NCBI GenBank assembly: GCA_037903475.1
Contig: JBAJFG010000487.1
Span: 2,108,001-2,172,000, forward strand
Direction of reading: 5' to 3'
DNA from: Ancylostoma caninum
Lineage: Eukaryota; Nematoda; Chromadorea; Rhabditida; Ancylostomatidae
DNA: 64,000 nucleotides
Under the pieces are notes generated by a model, which saw only the letters and a list, made by a program, of their open reading frames with translations, ran no database searches and was not told the origin of the DNA. The position numbers and the translations under genes were made by a program. Below, piece by piece: positions 10,483 to 20,137 of the stretch. Each line of letters begins with the position of its first letter. Position 1 is the first letter of the stretch.

Positions 10483-12709
10483 TCAGGACATTTCGATGGG
10501 ATGTGCGATGGCTTCTTTCGTTGTTGGTGTACTGGCTACAAATCGACCCTCTTCTCCACGGCTCCTTTTCAGGGCGTGAATATGTCGCGATTCGTATAGA
10601 TACTTCTGAAATTACAGACTCGATACCTTCTAAGAGACAAGGAATGATTATCCCTCTAACTAACCAGCGTCAGAAAAAAAAAACAGAAAATGAGTAGAAA
10701 ATTGCTACATTAACTTGAGTAACTAGGCTTCACGAATATGATGAACTTCTTTTCTCTGATATATCTCCAACTTTCTTCCCAGAAGAAATGGACTACATGT
10801 ACACCAACAACGGAAAATTCTTTTCACGAGGCGAAGTAACGTATAACATAGTCTATTCCAACAGCGAAGATAGTTGGAGAGATACCATTTGCAGGGTTTC
10901 GTGGCGGAACCCATCACGGAATACTCGTCCGCGATGTGGAAACACATAAAATATCGCCACCATTTTTTTTTTGTTTTTCGCATGTTTCATGCTACTTTAT
11001 CGTTGTCGATGAGTTCATCGCCCCTTAAAACCCCGATATACCGCAAAATCTTCCACCCAAAAATTTCCGTGAGTGCTGCCTTTAAGGGAAGAAAGAATAT
11101 ATGGAAATCTTTCGTGCAGGGAGAGAAGCAAGATAGCCAGACAGGTGGCACAACTACTCAACCATCGTCATTTCTAAAGAAAACTATGATATTGAAATCT
11201 GCAACGATTGAGAGCTTTGAAATTCTTAGTTCTTTTTTCTGTGGAGCAAAGTGTGGTGAAGGGCAACCCGTTACTAATATCAGCCTGATACAGGTAACTT
11301 TCACTCACTTGCCTCTTTTTCGACAATCTGCCCTCTGCCACCATTTTCTGTCGAGCAGCTCTACGCTTCAGAATTCGCTCATATTGACGCGCATTTACGT
11401 AAGTAACCTGCAATGTGGAAAATGTAGTTACCTCTGAAATTCCAATGTCGAATTCCTAAAAGAACAAAATACGAAAACAAACGTTATCTGCGAAGACAGC
11501 ACAGACAGCATCGTTGGAAATTTCACTGCTCGATGCTGAAAGAAGGGTTACTTATAATGAAAATCAAGGCAGTGAATGATTTGAAGACGTTTTCTGAAAC
11601 CAAAGATCTATAGTGCACCGGAGCAGAAAGCTTCAGCGTAGGAAAATTTTGTAAACTCACGTGATACGTCCTCACATCCAGGCGCAGTTGCAGAAGACCC
11701 ATCTTCCGACGGAACCAACAGCAAGACAGTGTCGCTCTTTAGCTGTTCATCACTAATACCATTTTCGTTGTGGTGCTAAAATTAACATCGACGTTCAATG
11801 GCAATTTACTTTACTACTTTTAATTATGTAGGTGCTCGAGTAAGTCATGGCTCAGATGCAACCATTCATCTATGAAGAATTTTCTACAAAGAACCGCGCG
11901 GCAGCCACTAATAAACTTGACACCAAAAAAGCAATTTATACTAGATGCGTGTGCTTGACGCGCGTCCGCCTATACGACGAAGAAGAGCACCAGTCGCATC
12001 GCTGAAGAAGCTATAACGCACGCCTTTACGCCCTCGCGGCTGTCGCACCTTCGTTTCATTGAGAATGCACATGCCCTCGCAAACGGATGCGTGCGTCAGA
12101 CGCGTCTGAGGTGCGAGGATTTCTCCATGAAGATAGCTCAACGCGGCGTGTGCATCCTCATTGAAAACAACGTGCGGTCAACGCGAGGCCATAAACGCGT
12201 GCATCTGAGCTGCGTCAGCAATGCGACTGGCCCTATTTGTCATCAGACGCACGTACACGCGTCAAACGTACGTATTTAGTAAATTAATAAAACAAGTGAA
12301 TAAATTAGTGACGAATAAATAAATAATAATAAATAAAGTAACAGTAAATTGCCCTATAAATTGCCCTAAACACGAGTGCGTTCCACCTGTGACCAGGCTG
12401 CGTCATGGTGTGTCTGCGACCGTGTTCACCATATAATTGCACGTGCGAATAACGCACGCACCATTAGCATAAACTGCCTCGAGATCAGGGTACATTTAAG
12501 AACCAAAATCCTGTACTTGTAGTTCTGTAGCGAGGATTTTATTGAAAATTGTACCATTTTGAATAGAATCGATGTAATAAGAACAAGGCTGGGCCTACCT
12601 CGCTCTCCGTATTGTTGTACACAATAAACACCATCGCCTGTTGAAGATCGTGATGGTCTCCACTGCCACTTACAACAAATTGTTGGAGACGTGGTTCAGT
12701 CGCGTTCAT
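10483..12709 (-). CDS. nfya: Nuclear transcription factor Y subunit A (NF-YA/HAP2)
   Basis: NF-YA is the sequence-specific subunit of the trimeric CCAAT-binding factor; it docks on the NF-YB/NF-YC histone-fold pair in the nucleus. Six exons join in frame: 12,599-12,709, 11,661-11,775, 11,483-11,535, 11,432-11,455, 11,309-11,407 and 10,483-10,605, giving 174 residues. The subunit-interaction helix is visible as [19 protein letters not shown] (exon 5). The DNA-binding part is visible as [22 protein letters not shown] (exon 6), with the RGxxGRF ending typical of the family. The N-terminal part is poorly conserved, as usual. Exon 4 has only 24 bases. Intron 1 (about 820 bases) contains a large palindromic repeat. 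The start is the first ATG of an exon that joins in phase. Nematodes can have two NF-YA genes, so the exact orthologue is not assigned. Confidence 0.93.
11930..12290. mobile_element. Large foldback element, 'GATGCGTGCG' family, in NF-YA intron 1
   Basis: The outer ends read CAATTTATACTAGATGCGTG and (right side) ACGCGTCAAACGTACGTATTT. The two inner halves are long inverted copies: the block CAGTCGCATCGCTGA...CTTTACGCCCTCGCGG on the left reappears as the reverse complement CGCGAGGCCATAAACGCG...GCAATGCGACTGG on the right. Relatives occur at 40,092-40,845, 41,480-41,513 and 61,480-61,600. No transposase is encoded; the element is wholly intronic. Confidence 0.7.
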
Positions 12710-14297
12710 ACTTCACACGTGAACCTTAAAAGATGTCGTTCAGTGCTAAAATTCTACCTATACGGTGTGTAAAAACGTGAAAACTCAAGAGAATCTTTTT
12801 AAAGGCTGCATTCACGAAACTTTCCCTTTTGAAGCAAAGTATGTACAGATTTGCCATGTAATCAGTTGCTGGAGAATCACAACAGTAGCGGATGCTGGTA
12901 TTACCGTGATTTCTTTGGTGTCCATTCGCGTCCACACGGGCTCGCTCACATGCACAAGGGAATATGGCTTCCTCGTGGCGGGACTCACAAGTGTCAACGG
13001 AGCGCAATAACTCAAAGGAAAACTGCAACTCCTTTTCATGAATTTCTCCCATGTTTCGCGCTCTTTCATCCATATATGTACATATATGGATACTTCCGTT
13101 AAAGCCTTGAAATTGAAAAAAAAATGAAAAATCTCGACACGATCATTTCCGGTAGTGCAGCCTTAAGGGGCTTCAATTTTGCTCAAATTATGTGGATAAC
13201 GAGTAGATGTTCATGAATATCCACTTGATTCGTTCGTGAAGTTTCTTCTATTATATAGAATCCGCTTGGAACAGGCAGGAACGCTAAGTAAATGGTTCAA
13301 TTCAATCTTCCATAATCCATACAATAATAGTGAATGTAAGAAATTGTAATGAAGTAAAAAATTACAGGACAGGACCACACAACGCAGCAGCGCTCGTGGT
13401 TGGCTGGTTTTGCGATCGATAAGCGGCTGGCCACACGCGGCCAATAACGGGACGGAGCGGGTCGATCAATGAAGTGCCAACCAATGGCGGCGTGATTCAC
13501 CGTTATGCTCGCGCATAAACAGTGATCTGAGTTCTGTACAAATGCAATCCCTTTTCTGTGACGAAAGTAACATCAATTAACAGCGGCACAGGATGCGTCG
13601 AGCGCTAAGTGAAATGTGCGTGTAAGGTGGATACTCCCTTCTGAGGAAATGGTGTATTGCTCCCCCCCCCCCCCAACTCCCTCTTTGTGATTTTCAAAGA
13701 TGTGACGGCTGTACATCATTAAAAGGAAACTTATGCAATCACAAAAGAAGAACCACCTCTGCTAAAAAGAGAGTGACCCAGATACAAACATTCATGCAAA
13801 TGACCATCGTCACAACGCCTTCGTGTCGGGACCAGTAGTCCACTTGCGACATCTACGTGCGTTTCTGTGCACAGACGAGCTAATAACGACTAGGGCAGCT
13901 AGCTTCACACCTGTAACCCAGCTAATCATTCCCTTTAAAAAACAATAGGGTGGAAATATGAACAGAACAGCAGCATGAGACGGGGCAAACAGAGGACCTG
14001 GGTGATGGGAATATGGATTGAACAGCAGGATTATATGATTGTAAATGACTTCTCTTCGTGTTGGAGTGTGGATGCGCAGACAATCAGAGAGTCAGTCACG
14101 TATAGTAACGGGGTGCTAAGCATGCGAACGGGTTCACCTCACTGCAGCCCCCAATGAACTGCAGTTTCGCTCTTTGAGCAGAGAATTTTGTCTCATTCTA
14201 CTCACAATCAGAATCACGTCCTCATTCTTGAACACCACTGCCTTGCAAAGAAAAAATCTGAATAGAGGGATATTTGGTGGTGCTTCAAAGTCCTAGG
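12710..14297. other. NF-YA upstream region with CCAAT boxes; no further gene supported
   Basis: This stretch lies upstream of the NF-YA start. A GC-rich patch at about 13,380-13,510 contains CCAATAACGG, CCAACCAATGGCGG and GGTTGGCTGG, that is, several CCAAT-like boxes on both strands. A 115-codon minus-strand frame at 12,726-13,073 ends just before the NF-YA start but has no known motif. A poly-C tract occurs at about 13,662-13,673. Whether the patch is the promoter is inference. Confidence 0.4.
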
Positions 14298-14717
14298 TAT
14301 AGTCTGTTAGGCCAGAGAGGGCCGATGGAGTGACTTTATCTGCAATGACGACCTCATCAAGGTGTCGGCCAACTGATCTAATTTTTACATACACTTTTTT
14401 TTTATATGTATAGGAAACTCCAAACGTACGTAGACAAGGGTCGAGATCGCGGCGCGGCTCTCATGGGCAGAGACGCAGGCGCGAACTATGCTGAACTCCC
14501 TTGACTCTGCCCAAGAGAGCCGCGCCGCGGTCCTGCCTCTTGACTGCGTCCGTTTGGAGTTCTCTGTATATGGTGTGATTCACTAACGTTTCCCTGCTGC
14601 TATTTAGTAAAATCTCCTTCCACACGCATCTTGTGGCGTTCTCTCACCGATGGAACAAGTGCGGTCGTAACTGCAGACAAAGTCACTTCATCAGCCCTCT
14701 CTGAGCTAACAGACCAT
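14298..14717. mobile_element. Palindromic MITE, 'TCTGTTAGCTCAGAGAG' family, copy 3 (interrupted)
   Basis: The left end is TATAGTCTGTTAGGCCAGAG and the right end CTGAGCTAACAGACCATAG. Inner blocks match copies at 1,635 and 3,989. The copy is split by a second element at 14,413-14,564; removing that element and one TGTATA gives a sequence that aligns with the uninterrupted copy at 3,989-4,240. Confidence 0.75.
14413..14564. mobile_element. Nested foldback MITE with 6-bp target duplication TGTATA
   Basis: The element is bounded by GGAAACTCCAAACG and CGTTTGGAGTTCTC and is flanked on both sides by TGTATA (14,407-14,412 and 14,565-14,570). The arms carry matching GCGGCGCGGCTCTC and GAGAGCCGCGCCGC blocks. 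It belongs with the element at 8,793-8,977 on the basis of the termini and the CTCTGCCCAAGAGAGCC block. Confidence 0.75.
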
Positions 14718-15257
14718 AGCTCTAATTTGATTCATAACATTCTCGTAATCTGCGTTCGGTAAGGAAATGCGGTAACAATCCGTGTGTCACTTTTCCAAAA
14801 GAAGAGTCAAATGCTCCGCTGCAGCCGCATTATTTCTCTTCCAATCCAATTCCTTCAATCGGCAACAGAGATCTTGGAAGAAATTCAGCGCACAGTTTCA
14901 TCAGCCGAAAATTCAGTTGCATCAGCTGCAACCAGCAGTGCTGCAGGAGCCACCAGTACAGTGAGGTTTCGCGCATGTGCATCACCACCTTGTTGGATAT
15001 GTTAGAATAGGAAGCAGGAGAATCGGCCGAAAATGAGAACGATGCTGGCCAGGAAATGTGTAGATGCGCAGGCAATCAGAGCGTCACGTTGCACATGATG
15101 TGGTGTGTGTAGAGAACGCGTCTGCGACGACTTAGTCTGCAATTAAAGTCAATGTGTGATGCCCCTCAGCTGGTTGACTGCTTCGATCTAATTTTTACCT
15201 TTTATCTGTCAGCTTTACATACATAATTATACACACAACACAAATATTCTCAAAAAT
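14718..15257. other. Unassigned stretch between repeat and zinc-finger gene
   Basis: A plus-strand frame at about 14,862-14,960 encodes an Ala/Ser/Thr-rich peptide, starts after a CAACAG and ends at a GTGAGG donor-like site. It could be an exon of an unknown plus-strand gene, but no partner exon was found. Another frame on the same strand is also open. Confidence 0.35.
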
Positions 15258-16470
15258 TCATTTCTTTTTGCAGACTTTCAAGTGTCGATTCAGAACCGTT
15301 GTACCCGCGTACAAACCGCCACAATGTTGACACTGAAGGCGTTCCACTGAAAAGAAGAAAAGTAGAGGTATTGGTTACCACAAAATCCCAGGAGTGGGTT
15401 ATTTACCCATATGAGCTCGAGTCATGTGATGCCGTCGTTCTGATGTCGTTTTGAAGAATCGATCACATACTTCACATTTGTACTTCACTTCCGGTGTATG
15501 TATAGCACGTACATGGAGTCGCATTCTTAAGTTCAGTGTATTGATGAATGAGAGATCAAATGATATGGATGAAACTGCACCTTTCGCTTGTCGCAAACTG
15601 GTTACCGCAGTGTTCGCAAGCAAACGGAGTAGATCCTGTATGTGAGCGCAAGTGCCGCAGTAGTAGATATCTGTAAATGACAATATCTAGCTCATCACAC
15701 AATTAAGGACAGCAAAATCTGTGTCAAACGGCTAGACCTGTGTGCATAGCGGTTCCCTCCTTTCTTGCACCCACGCCATCTGCAGTTCCTTTCGTTGATA
15801 GCAACGTGTGCTTCTGAAATGTTTCACTACATTCATCGGATACTATTCTCAGGAAATATTTTGCCTCAAGCTGTACGACTCAAAAACTACGAAAAACAGT
15901 AAGAAACCACCCGCCTGCATGTTTGTGTAGCTCATCTAAGCTGCCAAAGTTCAGCTTACAGGTCTCCCAGCAACACTCGTAAGGACACAACACAATGCCA
16001 TTCTGGAAATTTGGAAATTTCGTTAAAACAATCAGTGCCCAAAGCGTCTAAATCTCTAATCCACCACATCCCTAACTTGCAGCAGATATAACTTCACCCT
16101 TCTGCAGATGAAGCTATCTAAAATGAACCCACCACATAGGAAGTCGACGGCTCTAGCATGCTCTCATAGCTGTCGAATCCCAGCAAACTCTCCTCCACAC
16201 CAGTCGGCTGCAAGGTGATTATGAATCTTGATATCAATTGACGGAGGTGTAAAACATAATATTTACCCCAGATGGCATCGGAAATGCATATGAGTGCTCC
16301 TGATCATCCAACTCTCCCTGCCCTACTCGACGGTAGTAGTCATGTGTTGGATTCACGAAGCGATCGAAGTCATTCGATGGCAAGTAACAGTGATCGAAGG
16401 CATCAACATGTGAAGTACTCAAAGTTTCCTGAAAGTTATGAGTTGCTTTCAGAACCTTGCTTTCATACAT
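15258..16470 (-). CDS. Short C2H2 zinc-finger protein, HINFP/GLI-like fingers
   Basis: This is a probable nuclear DNA-binding protein. Exons in coding order are about 16,267-16,470, 15,891-16,002, 15,738-15,813, 15,581-15,670, 15,407-15,525 and 15,258-15,346, all joining in frame. Fingers visible are: a CPYECCWETCKLNF...H..H unit; a NCRWRGCKK...RHLRSHTG unit with the C-x-W-x-x-C spacing of GLI, ZIC and HINFP fingers; FACEHCGNQFATSER...LHVRAIHT; YKCEVCDRFF...HHMTRAHMG; and LQCQHCGGLYAG...RHLKVC near the end. The order W-type finger, LRSHT, then classical fingers recalls the histone H4 regulator HINFP, but the protein is much shorter (about 200 residues). The 5' end is uncertain: an internal TTTCAG at about 16,440 could make the first exon internal. 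The 3' acceptor at 15,526 (TTAAG) is weak, and the donor at 15,890 was chosen on phase. Confidence 0.72.
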
Positions 16471-16479
16471 GTCCCTGAC

Positions 16480-18747
16480 CGGCCATTACAGCTATCACAG
16501 TTAAGGTCATAGTCCATTGGTGCATCTCATAGACTTCGATGGAGAGAGAGAGAGAGAGCGCTAATGCTAACTAATGCTAAACCACACGAGAAAGGCTGTT
16601 TTTCCTGTCGTCACTGCAGTCAATGAAATGTCAGAAACCATCCTTTGGCGTTCACTTCCTACTTTGTTTTTGCTCTTGTAAAAATGTTTACAACCAAACG
16701 CTCTACTTTAAGCTTCATCGATGTTGGAAAACTGGCTTGGCGCAGTACCCAAGGATGATTGATAGTATTCTCTTCACGACTGTAGCTTCATCAGCACAGC
16801 AGCTGGTAGAATCTGCAAGATTGAAGAGAACACAGACGACAAGAGGCGCACTGTTGCGCAAGCCTCTTTGCTCCTCTCTTGGGTAATGAACACTAAGTGC
16901 TTTATTTTAGAGCCAGCCAACATCTGGTAAGCGACAATGGAGTGCCTTTGCTGCAAAAACCCTAAGCGTGAATACTTCCACCCAAGTCTCGCGTGACAGA
17001 CTGAGATAATGAAGACAGGATTAGCTGACGACATGTTTGTGACTTTTCTTGTATGACAGGTCCAAGATATTAATTAAGCTGGCAATAAGGTGTTTCGCTG
17101 CTTATTGGCGTAGTTTCTTAGCGATTGGCTATTTCATAGCGAGCAAATGTCGTTACAGAGTGCGCTGGAACAAAACACTGCTGCGTACTATGTATCCGCA
17201 AGTACGTGTATTCAGCTACTTGCGAAACATCATTGGTTAATCAGTAGCACCATACCCTCTCCCTGTTGAAATCCCAGTTCAAAGGTCTCTCCTCGTTATC
17301 CAGTTTCGCCATATCGGCGAGCATTAACAAATTACCAGACTCCATTCTCCACAAAGAGCAGAACCGTCGTCTCACTTTATAACCTGGAATACTTGACTTA
17401 GATTGCAGCACCTGGCAAACTTTTCAGCACCTTTAATTTCTAAGTGAAAAATCCCAAAGTAGCAGTAGCCTGCTGTCGTCAAGCAGAATTGAAACCACAA
17501 CTACATACATTTAATTGTCATGCATAGATACTTACCGAAGGTACGATCAGTAGAACATTTAAAAAAAAACACAAGAGATAAGCGTAAAGCGAATTTATTC
17601 CTGGCAAGACCTCAACTTGAGCAGCAATATTCACAGCTGTTTGAAAGTGAGCTAAAGCACAAAATCACATCAAATGCTCATGATAAAGAAACACCTAGAA
17701 TTTTCAGAATACAACAAATAACTGGCGCTTTACAGGGACACTGTAAGAAACATGGCATAGTAGCACTTAAACAAACCCTCAAAGATCTAAACGAATCACA
17801 GGCAAAGCAGAAATAAAGCTGATGCTGACAAGGATAGGAATGGATATCAGAGGTCTTCTGTGACACGAAAGCTATCAGCATACTTGCGTTAAATTGCAGC
17901 TAATACATAAAAAATGAGTAATGGAAATACACTTGAATTTTAAGAAAACCCATGCGATAAAATACTGCAATGAAGATTCTAACTGAAACTAAACAACTTC
18001 TATTTACATTCCAGCCTTTTTAATTGCGGACCCATTATGGCCAGCTGCAATAAGCTACAAGCAAAAATAAACTACAAATCCAGAAAGAAATGAAAAGATA
18101 CAACAGGCAAATTTACAACCCCTGGCAATTATCATGACAAGGGTTATTGTGAGCCGATACCATACAAAGAATGTTATACCCTTATACTCCCCCTACACTC
18201 AACGTAAGTCGTCCTTTCGGAGCTTGATGAAAGCATTACATAATCAAAAACACAAAAGATTCTAAGTAGTTCAGGTTCAGGGAAATAGCGCTGAGAGGTG
18301 GAGGTTATTTTCGCCGGTGACATGTCTTCCCTCTTAGCAATTCTTTAGTATGTTTCGCTGACTTGGCAGAATCTACTGTGGTTTTTTGTACTGATCAGCG
18401 CCGTGCGTGGATGAATGAGGAAGAATGATAGATGAGAAAGAAAAAACTATTATAAGGCGCATCAAAGAAGCGTAGGAAAAACTTGCTTGACAATGAAATT
18501 TTAAAAGACAACATCTGAACCAAGACCATGCTGTCGACGAGAATCGACATCAGCTTAGTACATAGAATAATTACAAGTAGCTTTAAAGGCTAGAATCGGA
18601 GTGGTAGTAAGTAGTAAAATGCCGTGAATATCGTCAACATAACGCGGAAATATCGTCAAACTCCTACTGTGCTCACAATGTGCTATATAATAAAACGAAA
18701 AAAATAAGGAAGAATCTCACACTTATGTAACAGCAATCATATCACCC
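16480..18747. other. Unassigned stretch between zinc-finger and membrane-protein genes
   Basis: A GA microsatellite lies at 16,539-16,558 and a small duplicated CTAATGCTAA at about 16,560-16,580. A plus-strand 98-codon frame at 17,520-17,816 is rich in Lys, Gln and His and lacks a known motif or splice context. An 86-codon minus-strand frame at 16,774-17,034 is also unsupported. No RNA gene was recognised. Confidence 0.4.
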
Positions 18748-20133
18748 TTAAGAGTTGATCAGCCGAGTTTCACTGCTCCACACACTTTGATACCGAATCA
18801 AACGTACAATGAAGGGTATCACGATCAACACCATGCAAACATTCAAGATCATCTGCAACAAGGAATTTCTGTATGAAAGCAGAAAAAAATTAGATTAAGC
18901 ACCAGGCCCAACACTTACCGATGCTATCAATAAATTGCGGAAGTTGTTGCGACGATATTCACAAGGAATTGGACATTGAAAATGTGGAACCCACGTTATC
19001 ACATGATCCGATACCTAAAAGCGAAGCTTTCAATGTTCAAAATCAAAATGTACGAATAAATACCAGAAACATCTGATGTCGTTTGGACAAAATAATAGGG
19101 TAGACAGTAGAAAATAGTAACAGTACAAAAACTAAGCGGAATATGGACTCACATTACGAATCCTGCCACTGAGGACCTTTGCAACTTCTGTCACTGTGGT
19201 ATCTAAGAGAATGTCTTTCGGTTTGAGTTCGCTTAGAAATGAATGTGTTATTTGGGAGGCAACCTGGAAAACATTTGATACAGAATTGTTCACAAGAATG
19301 ACACAGAATGCCTAGGCAGGAAAGACAGATAGCAGAAAATAAATAAATGAATGTAGCACAATAAAATAAATATAGCACAACTGAGCTGAAAGAAAGGGTT
19401 TCCCCCAAAGTCTTCGCCTAGTTTAATTTTACGACGTCGATGTTGTCAGATCAATTCAGAGTGTGTTAGCGAAATTTTGGCAAAACTGGATAGAGAAAAA
19501 AGAAAGTCGAACGTGGAAAATCGGGAATCCATTTACGATCTTACGAAGAAAAAAATTTTGCTAGTACTATCAAAAAACTAAACTCGTCCATGCCTTGACC
19601 ATCGGGTTTTCCGTGCCGACGATGCCACTGGTCGATATCGACCTAAATAGAACAATCGTACCAACAAATCTATGAGCTAACTAATGAAAGCTCACGCTAA
19701 CCCATAAAGTCATACCTGAACAGCTATGTAATGGCGTAATTGTCCAATCAACACTTTGGAGAAGAAATTTAATGTGGTATTCCAACAAGAGAGATCATCG
19801 TCATCGAGGGAGCAGTGCGTACTGAAAGTGAGAGGTTCAAAGAGAGCGAGAATCACTTGCGTAGCAAAATAAACAACAATAATAGCATCAACATCTGTTT
19901 AAATATTTGAACAGGAAATTTAAAAAAACACAACTAGTGAAAACGTGACTATGGAGCTTAGCAATGGAGAAAAACAGCACTGGCAAAATTTTTAATTGTT
20001 ATATAGAAGAAAATATCGTGTGAATCCCTTACCTACAACCAACAACTGTTGAATTGTCCCCAGTCATCCAAGTCTGGGCCCCTGCACATGGAAAGAACAG
20101 GAATACAAAGCTCAACCTATGCGTAATCCACAT
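18748..20133 (-). CDS. Uncharacterised 197-residue signal-peptide, type I membrane protein
   Basis: The family is not recognised. Six exons join in phase: 20,033-20,133, 19,716-19,821, 19,568-19,642, 19,153-19,263, 18,919-19,014 and 18,748-18,852, with TAA at 18,748. The ATG at 20,133 sits one base after a TTTTAG acceptor, an arrangement expected for spliced-leader addition, so the start is well supported. Residues 1-19 form a signal peptide (LSFVFLFFPCAGA). The ectodomain of about 145 residues holds cysteines in C-x3-C-x8-C near its start and C-x3-C near its end (FQCPIPC), an acidic DDDD stretch and one NTT glycosylation site. A hydrophobic segment spans roughly residues 158-178 (LLIASMILNVCMVLIVIPFI), followed by a short basic tail. 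The donor of exon 3 (GTACTA) is non-consensus but is the only one that keeps phase. A secreted/receptor-like nematode protein is the safest description. Confidence 0.8.
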
Positions 20134-20137
20134 TCTA
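20134..20137 (-). other. Probable spliced-leader acceptor
   Basis: A TTGTTTTAG polypyrimidine-AG acceptor on the minus strand ends one base before the ATG of the 197-residue membrane protein, and no in-frame upstream coding exon is seen. This suggests trans-splicing, as is common in nematodes. cDNA would show the leader. Confidence 0.5.

Noticed and set aside
10874..11437. 187-codon plus-strand frame, the longest in the window
   Set aside because: It is antisense to NF-YA exons 5 and part of 4 and has no motif; the NF-YA exons on the other strand are conserved.
12726..13073. 115-codon minus-strand frame just upstream of NF-YA
   Set aside because: No conserved sequence and not in phase with an NF-YA exon; possibly 5' leader.
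16539..16558. Possible short-repeat array
   Set aside because: A simple GA microsatellite, not a CRISPR or satellite array.
17520..17816. 98-codon Lys/Gln-rich plus-strand frame
   Set aside because: AT-rich low-complexity composition, no motif and no splice signals.
19590..19600. GC donor (AG|GCATGG) for exon 3 of the 197-residue membrane protein
   Set aside because: It would end the exon in the wrong phase for the next exon; the GTACTA site at 19,567 keeps phase.
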